A stretch of DNA of 64,000 nt from Pseudomonas sp. HS6 (GTDB lineage Bacteria; Pseudomonadota; Gammaproteobacteria; Pseudomonadales; Pseudomonadaceae): NCBI RefSeq assembly GCF_023375815.1, contig NZ_CP067412.1, forward strand, positions 4,898,001 through 4,962,000, given 5' to 3'. A model generated the notes under the pieces. That model did not search any database. It saw nothing but the letters and a program-made list of their open reading frames with translations, and had not been told where the DNA came from. Shown piece by piece: positions 8,333 through 17,844 of the stretch. The number at the start of each line of letters is the position of its first letter. Within the stretch, counting starts at the first letter, position 1. A program made the position numbers and the translations under genes.

Positions 8333-8782
8333 TTACTTGATGTAAAGCTGGGTCGACATCGTGTTGCGCGGGGCGTTGATCGATGTGTTGCTGAACGTGA
8401 AAGTGCCCTCCTGCCGACCTGCCAGATCGAAGGTATAGAGAGAACCAACGGTTTTGCTGCCGGGCGTGCACTCGGTCAGATTGCCGTTATCGAAGGCACA
8501 TACCGGGCTTCGCGTGCCGTTCACTTCAAAACCATCCAGTGCAGCCTGGGGCTGGCTCTGGCCATAGCCGATTTCCAGCACATAGACCTTGATGCCCGGC
8601 GCGCTGTGATCGCAACGGGTCTGCACCTGGCCATCGGTAATGTCCTCGAGCCCGCAGGACGCCGACTGAACCTTGATGACTTTCACCTCGCTCAGCGGCG
8701 ATGCCGACGCAGCGAATGCAGCGGGTGCCCCGGCCAGCAACAGTGCTATCAACCCGCAGGCGTTCATCCAATGCTTGTTCAT
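8333..8782 (-). CDS. Small secreted protein, possibly DUF4879 (YolA-like)
   Basis: The 149-residue protein has a clear Sec signal peptide (MNKHWMNACGLIALLLAG..., probable cut after AFA near residue 23). A mature domain of about 125 residues has four cysteines that could form two disulfides (near CGLED, TRCDHS, VCAFD and ECTPG). The start at 8782 was chosen because GGGA lies 9 nt upstream; the ATG three codons earlier has the GGGA immediately beside it. I tentatively place it in DUF4879 from recall of its conserved C-terminus. Role unknown. Confidence 0.7.
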   Translation of the reverse strand: MNKHWMNACGLIALLLAGAPAAFAASASPLSEVKVIKVQSASCGLEDITDGQVQTRCDHSAPGIKVYVLEIGYGQSQPQAALDGFEVNGTRSPVCAFDNGNLTECTPGSKTVGSLYTFDLAGRQEGTFTFSNTSINAPRNTMSTQLYIK

Positions 8783-9002
8783 GCGATCCATTCCCGAAAA
8801 ATCAGCGCGCAGTATGGCCGGTTTGGCCGCGACACAAAACTTCGCCGACGATCGATACCAACATCCGCCATATTCCTCACGCTGCTGGTATGATGCGCGG
8901 CTTTTTCCGGCCCACCACAATTTTCCAGGCGCTTGCGACGGTCTGTGCTTTGCTGTTGAGGTCGATACATTCACGGCGCCACGCGCGCCACGGGGAGCAG
9001 AC

Positions 9003-10298
9003 ATGCTGGAAAGGCTGTTTCAACTCAAGGCACACAACACCAACGTGCGGACCGAGATTCTGGCGGGCGTCACGACCTTCCTGGCCATGGCCTACATTCT
9101 GTTCGTCAACCCGAGCATCCTCGGCGAGACCGGCATGGACAAAGGCGCGGTGTTCGTCGCCACGTGCCTTGCCGCCGCCATCGGCTCCACGGTCATGGGC
9201 CTGATCGCCAACTACCCGATCGCTCTCGCGCCGGGCATGGGCCTGAACGCCTTCTTCACCTACACCGTCGTGCTGCACATGGGCCATACCTGGCAAGTGG
9301 CGCTGGGTGCGGTGTTCATCTCGGCCGTGTGCTTCTTCCTGCTGTCGATCTTCCGCATCCGTGAATGGATCATCAACAGCATCCCGCTGCCGTTGCGTTC
9401 GGCGATTGCCGCCGGTATCGGCCTGTTCCTGGCGCTGATCGCCCTGCACAACGCCGGTATCGTGGTCAGCAACCCGACGACCATGGTCGGCCTCGGCGAC
9501 CTGAAGCAACCGGCACCGATCCTGGCCACCCTTGGTTTCGCCCTGATCGTTGCCCTTGAAGCCCTGAAAGTGCGCGGCGCGGTGCTGATCGGCATTCTCG
9601 CGGTGACCATTGTCTCGATCGTGATGGGCTTCACCCCGTTCGGCGGCGTGACCTCGATGCCACCTTCGCTGGCCCCGACCTTCCTGCAACTGGACATCAA
9701 GGGCGCACTGGACATCGGTCTGGTCAGCGTGATTTTCGCCTTCCTGTTCGTCGACCTGTTCGACAACTCCGGCACCCTGATCGGCGTCGCCAAGCGCGCC
9801 GGCCTGATGGGCAAGGACGGCCACATGCCGAAAATGGGCCGTGCGCTGATCGCCGACAGTACTGCAGCAATGGCCGGTTCGCTGCTGGGCACCTCGACCA
9901 CCACCAGCTACATCGAATCTGCTGCGGGCGTGAGTGCCGGGGGCCGCACCGGCCTGACCGCCGTCGTCGTCGCGATTCTGTTCCTGCTGGCGTTGTTCTT
10001 CTCGCCACTGGCATCGAGTGTTCCGGCATTCGCCACCGCGCCGGCACTGCTGTTCGTCGCCGTGCTGATGACTTCGGGCCTGGCGGAAATAGACTGGGAC
10101 GACATCACCGTCGCCGCGCCGGTCGTGGTCACCGCCCTGGCGATGCCATTCACCTATTCCATCGCTAACGGCATCGCCTTCGGCTTCATCGCCTGGACAG
10201 CAATCAAACTGCTGTCCGGCCGCGCCCGTGAGCTGAACCCGGCGCTGGTGATCCTGTCGATTCTGTTCGTGATCAAGTTGGGTTGGTTCAACGCATGA
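9003..10298 (+). CDS. NCS2-family purine permease (adenine/guanine/hypoxanthine type)
   Basis: This 431-residue polytopic membrane protein belongs to the AzgA-like branch of NCS2 nucleobase:proton symporters. It starts [20 protein letters not shown], followed by the [17 protein letters not shown] and [12 protein letters not shown] motifs (about 20-85) and the [24 protein letters not shown] signature (about 298-321). The ATG at 9003 gives this standard N-terminus; the open frame extending upstream is not like the family. Its stop overlaps the trmA start by 3 bp (ATGA), so the two genes are probably translationally coupled. Confidence 0.88.
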   Translation: MLERLFQLKAHNTNVRTEILAGVTTFLAMAYILFVNPSILGETGMDKGAVFVATCLAAAIGSTVMGLIANYPIALAPGMGLNAFFTYTVVLHMGHTWQVALGAVFISAVCFFLLSIFRIREWIINSIPLPLRSAIAAGIGLFLALIALHNAGIVVSNPTTMVGLGDLKQPAPILATLGFALIVALEALKVRGAVLIGILAVTIVSIVMGFTPFGGVTSMPPSLAPTFLQLDIKGALDIGLVSVIFAFLFVDLFDNSGTLIGVAKRAGLMGKDGHMPKMGRALIADSTAAMAGSLLGTSTTTSYIESAAGVSAGGRTGLTAVVVAILFLLALFFSPLASSVPAFATAPALLFVAVLMTSGLAEIDWDDITVAAPVVVTALAMPFTYSIANGIAFGFIAWTAIKLLSGRARELNPALVILSILFVIKLGWFNA

Positions 10299-11374
10299 CT
10301 TTTGATTCCCAGGCCTACGCCGCACAACTCGAAGACAAGGTCACACGCCTGCGTGACCTGCTGGCCCCGTTCGATGCACCGGAGCCAACGGTGTTCGACT
10401 CGCCGCTGCAGAACTTCCGCCTGCGTGCCGAATTCCGCCTGTGGCGCGAGGGTGGCGAGCGTCACTACGCGATGTTCGCGCAGGACGACAAGCGCACGCC
10501 GATCCTGATCGAAGAGTTCCCGATCGCCAGCCTGCGCATAAACCAGTTGATGCCGCAATTGAAGGCGGCCTGGCAGGCCAGTGCAGCGCTGAGCCACAAG
10601 CTGTTCCAGGTGGAGTTCCTGACCACTCTGGCCGGCGACGCGATGATCACCCTGTGCTATCACCGTCCGCTGGACGAGCACTGGCACGCGGCGGCCACCA
10701 AACTGGCGGCGGACCTGGGCGTCAGCATCATCGGTCGCTCCAAGGGCAAGCGCGAAGTGCTCGGCCTCGATTACGTGGTCGAGAAACTGGAAGTCGGCGG
10801 CCGCACCTTCAGCTATCGCCAGCCGGAAGGCGCGTTCACCCAGCCCAACGGCACCGTGAACCAGAAGATGCTCAACTGGGCCTACGAAGCACTGGGCGAT
10901 CGCAGCGACGACTTGCTTGAGCTGTATTGCGGCAACGGCAACTTCACCCTGCCGTTGGCGACTCGCGTGCGAAAAGTGCTGGCCACCGAAATCAGCAAGA
11001 CGTCGGTTAACGCCGCGTTGAGCAACCTGGCCGAAAACGCTGTGGATAACGTCACGCTGGTGCGCCTGTCCGCCGAAGAGCTGACTGAAGCCCTGAACGA
11101 AGTTCGCCCGTTCCGTCGCCTGCACGGCATCGACCTGAAGAGCTACGAGTTCGGCAGCGTGTTCGTCGACCCGCCACGGGCCGGCATGGACCCGGACACC
11201 TGCGAACTGACCCGTCGCTTCGACAACATCCTGTACATCTCCTGCAACCCGGAGACCCTGGCGGCCAACATCGCCCAACTGCACGACACGCATCGCATCA
11301 CCCGCTGCGCGTTGTTCGACCAGTTCCCGTGGACCCACCACATGGAATCCGGCGTGCTGTTGACTCGACGTTGA
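10295..11374 (+). CDS. trmA: tRNA (uracil-54-C5)-methyltransferase
   Basis: The 359-residue protein matches TrmA, which makes m5U54 (ribothymidine) in the T-loop of tRNAs. Visible motifs are the SAM-binding [13 protein letters not shown] (about 209-221), [10 protein letters not shown] (about 288-297) and the catalytic Cys in ISCNPETL (about 313-320). It has the usual length (E. coli 366). Its start overlaps the purine-permease stop, and a strong intrinsic terminator follows. Confidence 0.96.
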   Translation: MTFDSQAYAAQLEDKVTRLRDLLAPFDAPEPTVFDSPLQNFRLRAEFRLWREGGERHYAMFAQDDKRTPILIEEFPIASLRINQLMPQLKAAWQASAALSHKLFQVEFLTTLAGDAMITLCYHRPLDEHWHAAATKLAADLGVSIIGRSKGKREVLGLDYVVEKLEVGGRTFSYRQPEGAFTQPNGTVNQKMLNWAYEALGDRSDDLLELYCGNGNFTLPLATRVRKVLATEISKTSVNAALSNLAENAVDNVTLVRLSAEELTEALNEVRPFRRLHGIDLKSYEFGSVFVDPPRAGMDPDTCELTRRFDNILYISCNPETLAANIAQLHDTHRITRCALFDQFPWTHHMESGVLLTRR

Positions 11375-11394
11375 TCGCAAGTGCCAGAAACAAG

Positions 11395-11421
11395 AAAGCC
11401 GTCCTGATCGACGGCTTTTTT
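11395..11421 (+). terminator. Intrinsic terminator after trmA
   Basis: AAAGCCGTC at 11395-11403 pairs with GACGGCTTT at 11410-11418 across a CTGATC loop. A six-T run follows. It lies 20 bp after the trmA stop and 9 bp before the end of the convergent DUF2442 gene. Confidence 0.9.
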
Positions 11422-11429
11422 GTGCCTGT

Positions 11430-11876
11430 TCATGGCACGGGATCGATCTTGCGCGGGCGCCCGCCCTTCCTGCCGTTGGCCCGTGCAGCTTCAGCTTTCG
11501 CGGTGCTGCTTTGACGACCATTGCGGGAGGCGATCACCGAGGCTGCCATAGCCATCAATGGCTGACTGGCCGAGATCATGCCGGCGATGGAAACCTGCAA
11601 GTCCTTGCCGTCATGGCAAAGGGCGGTGCCGGCAAAGCCTATGTTCAATCCGGTGAAGTCTTCCGGTTCGAAATCATCGAATTCGCGGTAGAGATTCACT
11701 GGCAGCAACACGCCACTGTCGTCTTCAAAGTGGATGACCAGACACGGTTTCTGAAAGGCCACCGACACGGCTTGCAGGCTGCTGCGACGGCGCACGCCAC
11801 CACGGTCGACAGCCTCGTCCAGACGCTTTTGCGTAACGGGGCGATCGGCGTGCAGCGCGGCTTTGACTGTTTTCAT
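11430..11876 (-). CDS. DUF2442 domain-containing protein with AT-hook-like tail
   Basis: This 148-residue protein has a central domain (about 30-95) with the strand pattern of DUF2442. An Ala/Ser/Arg-rich tail ends in GRKGGRPRKID, an AT-hook-like GRP core suggesting DNA contact. Its start (ATG at 11876) overlaps the stop of the upstream DUF4160 gene by 4 bp. DUF4160/DUF2442 pairs occur widely as two-gene cassettes that behave in genome surveys like toxin-antitoxin modules; that role is inference here. Confidence 0.7.
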   Translation of the reverse strand: MKTVKAALHADRPVTQKRLDEAVDRGGVRRRSSLQAVSVAFQKPCLVIHFEDDSGVLLPVNLYREFDDFEPEDFTGLNIGFAGTALCHDGKDLQVSIAGMISASQPLMAMAASVIASRNGRQSSTAKAEAARANGRKGGRPRKIDPVP

Positions 11877-12310
11877 AATTCTATTTCCACTCCTTCGTAT
11901 GCGCCGACCAGATCCAACAGGGTTTTGTTGACCTCCGGCTCGTAATACGCCGATCCAATCCTGAAACTGGTGCTGGTCACTTCCCGCAGCACCGCCACCT
12001 GGTTCGACTGCCCGTCCCACCATTGATTGTCGAGGCAGGCCGTTCGCAAACGTGTCCACCAGATCCAGCGGGCTCGCCGCAGATGATCGGTTTCACGCAG
12101 CGACTGGCGCAGCCCCTCAAGCAGGGCAACCGGCGGTCGGTGCGACAACGGCACCACATCCCACAGTTCAACGCCGTTGTGCCAGAAACTGAATTTGAAG
12201 CGCGCGCTCCAGACGCCTGCATCCACATGTGCGTGGGGCGGACAATGCTCGTCATGCAACATGATCACCACTGACAGTCCTTTGTAACTGCATACCTTCA
12301 TGCTACCCAT
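11873..12310 (-). CDS. DUF4160 domain-containing protein
   Basis: The 145-residue protein begins MGSMKVCSYKGLSVVIMLHD and has the DUF4160 hallmark HDEHCPPHAHVD (about 19-30), a His-rich cluster that could hold a metal or act in catalysis. It is the upstream partner of a coupled pair with the DUF2442 gene (ATGA overlap). The start could also be the ATG three codons later (12301), for which GGATGGG would serve as Shine-Dalgarno. Function not established. Confidence 0.7.
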   Translation of the reverse strand: MGSMKVCSYKGLSVVIMLHDEHCPPHAHVDAGVWSARFKFSFWHNGVELWDVVPLSHRPPVALLEGLRQSLRETDHLRRARWIWWTRLRTACLDNQWWDGQSNQVAVLREVTSTSFRIGSAYYEPEVNKTLLDLVGAYEGVEIEL

Positions 12311-12502
12311 CCGTTAGGTTTAAAGTTTCAACACTTGCCATTCCCTGGCAAATCCGACCATCGGCGCCAACGCCTGCTATCGCCGCTACCTTCCGAGCCT
12401 AGTGCGGGAACCGCAAAAGCCCCGCGCAAAATGGTAAGCAGTTCTTTCGCAGCGGCTGCGCATTTGCTACATACGAAGACTCATTCCCCGGTGTAATCAA
12501 TC

Positions 12503-13414
12503 ATGCAGCGACACTTCGACGATCTTCGGCTGGGCAGCATCGAATTGTTTTGCCTGGCCGCCGAGTGCGGCAGTTTCACGGGGGCGGCGCAGGCGGCTTC
12601 GGTGACGCCGGCGGCGGTGAGCCGCTCGGTATCACGCATGGAGGAACGTCTCGGCGTACGCCTGTTTGCACGCACCACTCGCAGTGTGAAATTGACCGAC
12701 AGCGGCCGGCGCTATTACGAAGAATGCCGTCAGGCGCTGGCGCAACTGGTCGAGGCACAACGGGAAGCCATGGGCCAGCAGCAGGAACCGTCCGGCACCC
12801 TGCGCATCAGTATTCCTACAACCTACGCCCATCATCGGATCCTGCCGCTGCTGCCGGCCTTTCGCGCGCGCTTCCCTCAGGTGAAGGTCGACATGCACAT
12901 CAGCAACCGCAACATCGACTTCGTCGGCGAGGGTTACGACATGGCTATCCGCGTGCGGGCCATTCCCGATTCAGGCCTGATCGCACGGCACCTGGAAGAT
13001 GCCGGGCTGGTGATGGTCGCCAGCCCCGATTACCTGAAACGTGCCGGCACGCCGCAGACCCTTGAAGACCTCGAACAGCACGAATGCATCCAGTACGAGT
13101 TGCCGAGCAACGGGCGGCGGATCACCTGGCTGTTTTACGACGAAGACGCGCCACGGGAAATTCTCGCCGAAGGCAATTTCTGCTGTTCCGATGACGTACT
13201 CGGCGGCGTGACCCTGGCCAAACACGGAGCCGGGTTGTTCCAGACCTATCGCTTCATCGTCGAAAAGGAACTGGCCGACGGTTCACTGGTGGAAGTGCTC
13301 AAACCCTACAGCGGACGCTCGCGGCCGTTCACTTTGCTGTATCCGCAGAATCGCCACATGCCGCTGCGCGTCAGGGCTTTCATCGATTTTCTGGTGGAGC
13401 AATTGCCGCGCTGA
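12503..13414 (+). CDS. LysR-family transcriptional regulator
   Basis: This 303-residue LTTR has an N-terminal winged helix-turn-helix (about 12-70, FTGAAQAASVTPAAVSRSVSRMEERLGVRLF). A substrate-binding domain with the LRISIPTTYAHHRILPLLPAF start follows (about 98-118). It belongs to the group that usually controls a neighbouring or distant enzyme or exporter. Here the neighbours are the DUF4160 pair upstream and the aroQ operon downstream on the same strand, so its target cannot be read from context. Confidence 0.9.
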   Translation: MQRHFDDLRLGSIELFCLAAECGSFTGAAQAASVTPAAVSRSVSRMEERLGVRLFARTTRSVKLTDSGRRYYEECRQALAQLVEAQREAMGQQQEPSGTLRISIPTTYAHHRILPLLPAFRARFPQVKVDMHISNRNIDFVGEGYDMAIRVRAIPDSGLIARHLEDAGLVMVASPDYLKRAGTPQTLEDLEQHECIQYELPSNGRRITWLFYDEDAPREILAEGNFCCSDDVLGGVTLAKHGAGLFQTYRFIVEKELADGSLVEVLKPYSGRSRPFTLLYPQNRHMPLRVRAFIDFLVEQLPR

Positions 13415-13476
13415 CTCTCGCCAGTGTGCGATCACCGCACACAAAACAGGGCTGTCGATGCAGAGCAATTGCTTAA

Positions 13477-13500
13477 AGTAACTAGCTAGTACAATTTAAC
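13477..13500. promoter_or_regulatory. Operator-like sequence in the aroQ promoter
   Basis: On the plus strand this reads AGTAACTAGCTAGTACA followed by ATTTAAC and includes the perfect palindrome ACTAGCTAGT. Its reverse complement matches 18 of 24 positions of a sequence in the quiC/MFS intergenic region (17662-17685), with shared core TGTACTANCNNGTTANT. It lies 56-79 bp upstream of the aroQ start. A common repressor, most simply the TetR-family protein encoded nearby, is a reasonable inference. Confidence 0.6.
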
Positions 13501-13555
13501 TCCACAGGTCGAAACCCTCGACCCAAGCCAAAAACAATAAGTGGAGTTTGCCCCA

Positions 13556-14005
13556 ATGCCCCCTATCGTTCTGGTGCTCAACGGCCCGAACCTGAACCTG
13601 CTCGGCACCCGTGAACCGGCGACCTACGGTCACGAAACCCTGGCCGACATCTCTGCCCTGTGCGGCCGCGCCGCCGAAGAATTCGGCCTGGCCGTGGAAT
13701 TTCGCCAGACCAATCACGAAGGCGAACTGCTCGACTGGATTCACGGCGCCCGACAACGCTGCGCCGGCATCGTCATCAACCCGGCCGCCTGGACACACAC
13801 TTCGGTAGCGATCCGCGACGCATTGGTCGCCAGCGAATTGCCGGTGATCGAAGTGCACCTGTCCAACGTCCACGCGCGCGAGCCGTTCCGTCATCACTCG
13901 TTCGTTTCGGCCATCGCCACGGCCGTGATGTGCGGCTTCGGCAGCCACGGTTATCGCCTGGCCCTGGAACATTTCAGCCAGCGGCTGAAGGGGCGAACCG
14001 CATGA
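13556..14005 (+). CDS. aroQ: Type II 3-dehydroquinate dehydratase
   Basis: The 149-residue protein is a type II dehydroquinase, which interconverts 3-dehydroquinate and 3-dehydroshikimate. It has [13 protein letters not shown] (about 9-21), the catalytic Tyr in TYGHETL (about 23-29), [11 protein letters not shown] and the [11 protein letters not shown] substrate loop (about 99-109). The ATG at 13556 gives the standard N-terminus. It overlaps the next gene by 4 bp. The operon and neighbouring quiC suggest a catabolic (quinate) rather than biosynthetic role for this copy. Confidence 0.94.
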   Translation: MPPIVLVLNGPNLNLLGTREPATYGHETLADISALCGRAAEEFGLAVEFRQTNHEGELLDWIHGARQRCAGIVINPAAWTHTSVAIRDALVASELPVIEVHLSNVHAREPFRHHSFVSAIATAVMCGFGSHGYRLALEHFSQRLKGRTA

Positions 14006-14856
14006 ACCGCAACAACGTGATACTGGCCGGGCTGATCGGCGCCGGCATCCAGGCGTCCCGCACCCCGGCGCTGCATGAACACGAAGGCGACGAACAGGGT
14101 CTGCGTTACCTGTACCGTTTGATCGATCTCGATCAACTGCAACTGGACAGCAACGCCCTGCCCGACCTGCTGCTAGCCGCCGAACGAATGAACTACACCG
14201 GGCTGAACATCACCTTCCCGTGCAAGCAGGCAATCATTCCGCTGCTCGATGAGCTGTCTCCCGAAGCCCGGGGCATCGGCGCCGTGAACACGGTGGTGCT
14301 GAAGGACGGCAAGCGCGTCGGCCACAACACCGATTGCCTGGGTTTCGCCGAAGGCTTTCGTCGCGGCCTGCCAGACGTTGCCCGCGAACGGGTGGTCCAG
14401 ATGGGCGCCGGTGGCGCAGGCGCGGCGGTGGCCCACGCCTTGTTGAGCGAAGGCGTACAACAACTGAGCATTTTTGATGTGGACGTCGAGCGCGCGGAAA
14501 GTCTGGCGAACAACCTCAATCAGCATTTCGGCGCTGGCCGGGCGATTGCCGGGCATGATCTGGCGAGCACACTGAGTCAGGCAAATGGCCTGGTAAACAC
14601 CACGCCGATGGGCATGGCCAAATTGCCGGGCATGCCCGTGCCGGCGGCGCTGCTACGTCCAGAATTGTGGGTGGCGGAGATCGTGTATTTCCCGCTTGAA
14701 ACCGAGCTGCTGCGCAACGCCCGCGCCTTGGGTTGCCGAACCCTGGATGGCGGCAACATGGCGGTGTTTCAGGCAGTGAAGGCGTTTGAGCTGTTCAGCG
14801 GCGTGGCGCCGGATGCGCAGCGAATGCTGGCGCACTTTCAAAGCATGAAAGGATAA
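14002..14856 (+). CDS. Shikimate/quinate dehydrogenase, AroE family
   Basis: This 284-residue protein is an AroE-type NAD(P)-dependent dehydrogenase. It has a substrate-binding domain with the catalytic Lys in NITFPCKQ (about 67-74), NTDCLGF (about 110-116), a Rossmann glycine motif GAGGAGAAV (about 134-142) and NTTPMGM (about 199-205). The motif FPCK replaces the VPFK/IPHK usual in biosynthetic AroE, as in catabolic or secondary copies. It starts inside the end of aroQ. Together they would feed shikimate or quinate into 3-dehydroshikimate for QuiC. Confidence 0.88.
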   Translation: MNRNNVILAGLIGAGIQASRTPALHEHEGDEQGLRYLYRLIDLDQLQLDSNALPDLLLAAERMNYTGLNITFPCKQAIIPLLDELSPEARGIGAVNTVVLKDGKRVGHNTDCLGFAEGFRRGLPDVARERVVQMGAGGAGAAVAHALLSEGVQQLSIFDVDVERAESLANNLNQHFGAGRAIAGHDLASTLSQANGLVNTTPMGMAKLPGMPVPAALLRPELWVAEIVYFPLETELLRNARALGCRTLDGGNMAVFQAVKAFELFSGVAPDAQRMLAHFQSMKG

Positions 14857-14861
14857 AACCA

Positions 14862-14882
14862 TGAGGGGGCGACGCCCCCTCA
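14862..14882. terminator. Bidirectional hairpin between the AroE-like and TetR genes
   Basis: TGAGGGGGC-GAC-GCCCCCTCA is a perfect 9-bp stem with a 3-nt loop between two convergent genes. T-runs on either side are weak, so termination strength is uncertain. Confidence 0.65.
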
Positions 14883-14889
14883 ATACCGA

Positions 14890-15567
14890 TCACGCCTGCA
14901 GGTAACGCAGCACCGACTCGCAAATCATCTCGCGATGACGCTGCTTGATGGTTTCGTCCGGCAGGTCGATCTGAAAGATCTCACCGAACGTGTGGCGGTT
15001 CGATACGCGATAGAAGCAGAACGAACTGATCAGCAGGTGCACGTCCAGCGCGTCGAGCCCGGTGCGAAATACACCTTCAGCGGCACCCCGCGCCAGGATT
15101 TCGCCCAGCGAATCGAGGATCGTGTTGTTCATCGCCTTGATCGCATCGGAACGCTTCACATACTCGGCGTTGTGGATGTTTTCGATGCAGACGATGCGCA
15201 CGAAATCGACGTTGCGGTCGTGGTGATCGAAGGTGAACTCCACCAGGCGTCGGATCGCTTCCACCGGCGGCAGCTCGGCCAGGTGCAGACGGTTTTCGGT
15301 GCTGCGAATATCGCCGTAGAGCTTCTCCAGCACCTCGACGTACAACTGCTCCTTACTGCCGAAGTAGTAATAGATCATGCGCTTGGAGGTGTGGATGCGC
15401 TCGGCGATCGCGTCCACGCGAGCACCGGACAGGCCCTGCTGGACGAACTCGACGATCGCTTCCTGGAGGATGTTTTCGCGGGTTTTTTCCGGGTTGTTCT
15501 TGCGACTCTTGCGCGGCTCTACCGCTGGTAAAACGGGGGCTGCGGAAAGTTCTGAAGTCATTGTCAT
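14890..15567 (-). CDS. TetR-family regulator of the quinate/shikimate block
   Basis: The 225-residue protein has a basic N-terminal arm (RKSRKNNPEKTRENIL) and a TetR helix-turn-helix (about 25-72, ARVDAIAERIHTSKRMIYYYFGSKEQLY). An all-helical ligand domain follows. It lies between the aroQ/aroE-like operon and quiC, so it probably senses a quinate-pathway metabolite. The two operator-like sequences at 13477-13500 and 17662-17685 flank it. An alternative start is the second Met (MTSEL...). Confidence 0.87.
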   Translation of the reverse strand: MTMTSELSAAPVLPAVEPRKSRKNNPEKTRENILQEAIVEFVQQGLSGARVDAIAERIHTSKRMIYYYFGSKEQLYVEVLEKLYGDIRSTENRLHLAELPPVEAIRRLVEFTFDHHDRNVDFVRIVCIENIHNAEYVKRSDAIKAMNNTILDSLGEILARGAAEGVFRTGLDALDVHLLISSFCFYRVSNRHTFGEIFQIDLPDETIKQRHREMICESVLRYLQA

Positions 15568-15669
15568 TGCGGGCTCACGGCCATCACTGCACAGGCTGGC
15601 GATTATGGGCCGCGCGCCCCGGTGAAGGAAGCTGCGCGACCCGTGTTTAATCCCGCGTTTACGAATTTC

Positions 15670-17571
15670 CTACAACTTCGCCTGGCGAACAGCGCCACTG
15701 CGTGCTTTGGCCATCGCCGCCAGCCGCACCGCGACGTTGGCCGCGCCATAGCCGGCATAGCCGTTCTTGCGCTGGATGATCTCGAAGAAGAATCGCCCTT
15801 CGAACGGCTCGGTGTAGACATGGAACAACTCGCCGCCCTGAGCATCGCGATCATAAAGCACGTTGTAGTACGCCAGCTCACTGAGAAACTCGTCATCGAA
15901 GTCGAAACGCGCCGCGAGGTCATCGTAATAGTTGAGCGGGATATCCAGCAGCGGCACGCCCGCCTCTTTGGCCCGGCTGACCTGAGCAAAGATGTCATCG
16001 CAATCGAAGGCGATGTGATGCACCCCGGAGCCACGATAACTCGACAGCGCGTGTGAAATCGCGGTGTTGCGGTTCTCGGAAATGTTCAGCGGCAGACGGA
16101 TCGAACTGTCGCGACTGCGCAGCGCTCGACTCTTCACCAGACCGTACGGATCCGGCAGCACCACTTCGTCGTCGGCCTCGAAATCCAGCAGGCTCTTGTA
16201 GAACAGCACCCAACTGTCGAGGCTGTCTGCCGGTAGCGCCATGGCCATGTGATCGATGCGTTTGAGGCCGCCGCGAGCCACAGCATTCGGCAGCAGATTG
16301 AAATCGGTGCCGTAAACATCCGCCTCTTCGCCCACCAGATAAATCAGGCTGCCATCCGGCGCGCGCACCGCTGCCAGCTCCAATTCATTGGGGCCGACCA
16401 GTCCGCGATACGGCTGACCTTTATAGGCGACGGCGCGGGCCAGCGCACTGGCGCTGTCCTTGACCCGCACGGCGGTGGCGCAGAGCGACGGGCCGTGTGC
16501 CTCGAAGAAACTGTGGGCGAACGAGTAAGGTTCGGAGTTGAGGATCAGGTTGATATCGCCCTGGCGCAACAGGCTGACGCTCTTGGAGCGATGCTGTCCG
16601 GCCTTGACGAAGCCCAGTCGCTCCAGCCAGTTCGACAGTTTGGCGCCGAGCGCTTCGTCCACGGCAAACTCAAGAAACTCGATGCCGTTGTAGGCGCTGG
16701 CCTTCGGCGTCTCGAAGAGGATTTCGCGGTTATCCACAGGGCGGATTTCCTGCTCCAGACGCTGGCGGGTTTTCTCCTCCAGATACAGCAGCGAACGCAG
16801 ACCGTCAGCCGCATTGGCCCGAGGCGGCGCGGCACGGAAGCCGTCGTTGAAGATTTCCAGCGACAGCGGCCCGGTGTAGCCGCTCTGGATGATCGGCGCG
16901 AGAAAGCCCGGCAGATCGAACTCGCCCTGCCCCGGGAAGCAGCGGAAATGCCGGCTCCACTCCAGCACATCCATCGCCAGAATCGGCGCGTCGGCCATCT
17001 GCACGAAGAAAATCTTGTCGCCGGGAATCTCGGCAATCGCCCGAGGATCGCCCTTGAGCGACAAGGTGTGGAAGCTGTCGAGCAACACGCCGAGGCTTGG
17101 GTGATCGGCTTGGCGCACGATGTCCCAGACCTGTTGATAAGTATTGACGTGACGGCCCCAGGCCAACGCTTCATAACCGATGCGCAAGCCACGGGCACCA
17201 GCGTGTTCGGCCAGCAGGCGCAGGTCATCGATGAGGATCTGTTGATCGCCGATACTGTCGGGGGAAGCGTTGCTGCACACCAGCACCAGGTCGGTGCCCA
17301 GTTCCTGCATCAGATCGAACTTGCGTTCGGCCCGCTCCAGATTGCGGTCCAGACGATCGCGGCGGCAGCCTTCGAAATCGCGGAACGGCTGGAACAAGGT
17401 GATGGCAATGCCGAGGTCGGCGCACATCTGCCGGATCTCCCGGGGACTGCCGTCGTAGTACAGAAGGTCGTTCTCGAAAATCTCCACCCCGTCGAACCCG
17501 GCGGCGGCGATGGCTTCGAGTTTTTCCGGCAGGGTTCCGCTCAAGGAAACGGTGGCAATGGATCGCTGCAT
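15670..17571 (-). CDS. quiC: 3-dehydroshikimate dehydratase, fused to an HPPD-like domain
   Basis: At 633 residues this matches the two-domain Pseudomonas enzyme of the PA0242/QuiC1 type. An N-terminal TIM barrel of the xylose-isomerase/AP-endonuclease-2 superfamily (about 1-285) dehydrates 3-dehydroshikimate to protocatechuate. A C-terminal pair of VOC domains like 4-hydroxyphenylpyruvate dioxygenase spans about 290-625. Start MQRSIATVSLSGTLPEKL is typical. It is divergent from the MFS transporter and shares an intergenic operator with it. It links shikimate and quinate to the beta-ketoadipate pathway. Confidence 0.92.
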   Translation of the reverse strand: MQRSIATVSLSGTLPEKLEAIAAAGFDGVEIFENDLLYYDGSPREIRQMCADLGIAITLFQPFRDFEGCRRDRLDRNLERAERKFDLMQELGTDLVLVCSNASPDSIGDQQILIDDLRLLAEHAGARGLRIGYEALAWGRHVNTYQQVWDIVRQADHPSLGVLLDSFHTLSLKGDPRAIAEIPGDKIFFVQMADAPILAMDVLEWSRHFRCFPGQGEFDLPGFLAPIIQSGYTGPLSLEIFNDGFRAAPPRANAADGLRSLLYLEEKTRQRLEQEIRPVDNREILFETPKASAYNGIEFLEFAVDEALGAKLSNWLERLGFVKAGQHRSKSVSLLRQGDINLILNSEPYSFAHSFFEAHGPSLCATAVRVKDSASALARAVAYKGQPYRGLVGPNELELAAVRAPDGSLIYLVGEEADVYGTDFNLLPNAVARGGLKRIDHMAMALPADSLDSWVLFYKSLLDFEADDEVVLPDPYGLVKSRALRSRDSSIRLPLNISENRNTAISHALSSYRGSGVHHIAFDCDDIFAQVSRAKEAGVPLLDIPLNYYDDLAARFDFDDEFLSELAYYNVLYDRDAQGGELFHVYTEPFEGRFFFEIIQRKNGYAGYGAANVAVRLAAMAKARSGAVRQAKL

Positions 17572-17661
17572 GTTTCAACTCCCGGTGGAGACGTCGGCTA
17601 CGGGGATTGCGCCGTTTTTATAAGGTGAGCGAATTATTGGTCCCGGTTTTTCATTGAGCAA

Positions 17662-17685
17662 TTTAAACTGTACTACCCGGTTAGT
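17662..17685. promoter_or_regulatory. Operator-like sequence between quiC and the MFS gene
   Basis: TGTACTACCCGGTTAGT at 17669-17685 is a near-palindrome (ACTA...TAGT arms, 12 of 14 symmetrical). With the preceding TTTAAAC it matches, in opposite orientation, the sequence before aroQ. It lies about 100 bp from quiC and 160 bp from the transporter start, in a position to control both. Confidence 0.6.
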
Positions 17686-17844
17686 TTTGCGTGCGATTAT
17701 CGAACACAATGCCGGTTTGGCGAATTGACGATTTTTCGCCCACTGCCCAACATCCCTTTCACCTTGAGTCCGGATCTGAACCACCGGTCGCAGCGTGCAC
17801 AAAAAAAGCACACCAAATAACAAATCCAAAAACGGGTGGAACAC

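Noticed and set aside
8783..9002. Purine riboswitch before the NCS2 permease
   Set aside because: No conserved purine-aptamer core or terminator/anti-terminator pair was seen in the 220-bp leader.
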